A DNA stretch of 7,051 nt from assembly GCA_030147645.1 (NCBI GenBank), contig JASBUY010000482.1:1-7051 (forward strand). The letters run 5' to 3'. Positions within the stretch are counted from its first letter, which is position 1. Each line of letters begins with the position of its first letter. A program made the translations under genes and the position numbers. This stretch comes from Aquabacter sp. (lineage in GTDB: Bacteria > Pseudomonadota > Alphaproteobacteria > Rhizobiales > Xanthobacteraceae). A model generated the notes under the pieces. That model did no database searches, was not told the origin of the DNA, and saw only the letters and a program-made list of their open reading frames with translations. Shown in pieces: positions 6,516 to 7,051 of this stretch.

Positions 6516-7051
6516 TCACGCCGCCACCGCCCGCGCCGCCCGCTCGCGCTGGATCACCTCGGAGGCGAGCCGCAGATAAGCCTGCGAGCCGGCGCATTTG
6601 AGGTCATACAGGAGAACAGGCTTTCCATAGGACGGCGCCTCGGAGACCCGCACATTGCGGGGAATGACGGTCTCATAGACCTTGTCGCCCATGAAGGCGC
6701 GCACATCGGCCATGACCTGGTCCGAGAGATTGTTGCGGGCATCATACATGGTGAGCACGATGCCATGGATGGTGAGGTCCGGGTTCAGCGCGCCGCGCAC
6801 CTGCTCCACGGTCTTCAGCAATTGCGAGAGGCCCTACAGGGCGAAGAATTCGCATTGCAGCGGCACCAGGATGGCATGGGCCGCCGCCATGGCGTTCACC
6901 GTGATGAGGGAAAGCGAGGGCGGGCAGTCCACCAGCACATAGGAGAAAGGCGGCGCGGCGCCATCCTGCGCCAGCGCCTTTAGCGCGTTGCGCAGGCGGA
7001 AGGAGCGGTCGCGCTCACCGGAAATCTCCAGTTCCAACCCGGACAGATCGA
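6516..7051 (-). pseudogene. parA: Chromosome-partitioning ATPase ParA with in-frame amber codon (N-terminal part beyond the window)
   Basis: ParA is a deviant-Walker ATPase that binds the nucleoid and moves ParB-parS complexes. The window holds the C-terminal ~178 codons; the Walker A start of the gene lies beyond the right edge. Seen in order on the minus strand: DLSGLELEISGE, the Walker B region YVLVDCPPSLSLITVNAM, then VPLQCEFFAL. There a TAG (plus-strand CTA, 6834-6836) interrupts the frame where ParA proteins carry glutamate (FFALEGLSQLL). Reading continues in the same frame with GLSQLLKTVEQV, IHGIVLTMYDARNNLS, VIPRNVRVSEAPSYGKPV and the usual C-terminus, ending at a TGA at 6516-6518. 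One G-to-T change (GAG to TAG) explains everything; there is no frameshift and no decay elsewhere. Truncation would remove the C-terminal third. A reinitiated C-terminal fragment is unlikely to work. It may be a real mutation, a sequencing error or a suppressed stop. Confidence 0.9.

Noticed and set aside
6479..6520. Possible parS site near parA/parB (TGAAACG and GTTCACG fragments)
   Set aside because: Only partial half-sites are present; no palindrome close to TGTTTCACGTGAAACA can be read.
6516..6821. A stand-alone 101-aa gene starting at TTG 6821
   Set aside because: The TTG is an internal leucine codon of ParA and has no ribosome-binding site; the fragment is the distal part of parA after the in-frame stop.

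Overview
The window reads as ordinary chromosomal DNA from a GC-rich alphaproteobacterium, most likely of the order Hyphomicrobiales. A Xanthobacteraceae-type genome (Xanthobacter, Azorhizobium, Starkeya or Ancylobacter) would fit. This placement is inference from base composition and from the style of the ParA, ParB and PiT proteins; no rRNA or other marker gene is present. No mobile element, CRISPR array, tRNA or rRNA gene was seen.

Left block (1-3270, + strand): a catabolic transport operon cut by the window edge. It contains a TRAP transporter large membrane subunit (DctM family, missing only its extreme N-terminus), then a Tat-exported TRAP solute-binding protein (DctP family), then a class I aldolase-like lyase of the DapA/NanA superfamily. 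The lyase keeps the Schiff-base lysine and catalytic tyrosine but lacks the arginine that true dihydrodipicolinate synthase uses. The operon therefore probably imports a small carboxylate and cleaves, dehydrates or deaminates a downstream keto-acid. A role in 4-hydroxyproline breakdown is one specific hypothesis. The small TRAP subunit (DctQ) is not in the window and probably lies just upstream.

Middle block (3271-5590): a strong hairpin followed by a U-run on the minus strand terminates a minus-strand PiT-family phosphate transporter gene of 552 codons. It is divergent from a small secreted DUF305 protein on the plus strand. The 181-bp divergent spacer contains a PHO-box-like direct repeat oriented toward the transporter gene and two GCAATTGC palindromes spaced 105 bp apart.

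Right block (5612-7051, - strand): the chromosome-partitioning operon parA-parB. ParB is complete and canonical. ParA runs off the right edge and carries an in-frame TAG where a glutamate codon (GAG) is expected; the conserved ParA sequence continues intact after the stop in the same frame. This is the most unusual thing in the window: a genuine recent nonsense mutation, a sequencing error, or suppressed translation. I found no evidence of a wholly new system; the points worth following up are the parA stop codon, the PHO-box candidate and the identity of the DapA-like enzyme.
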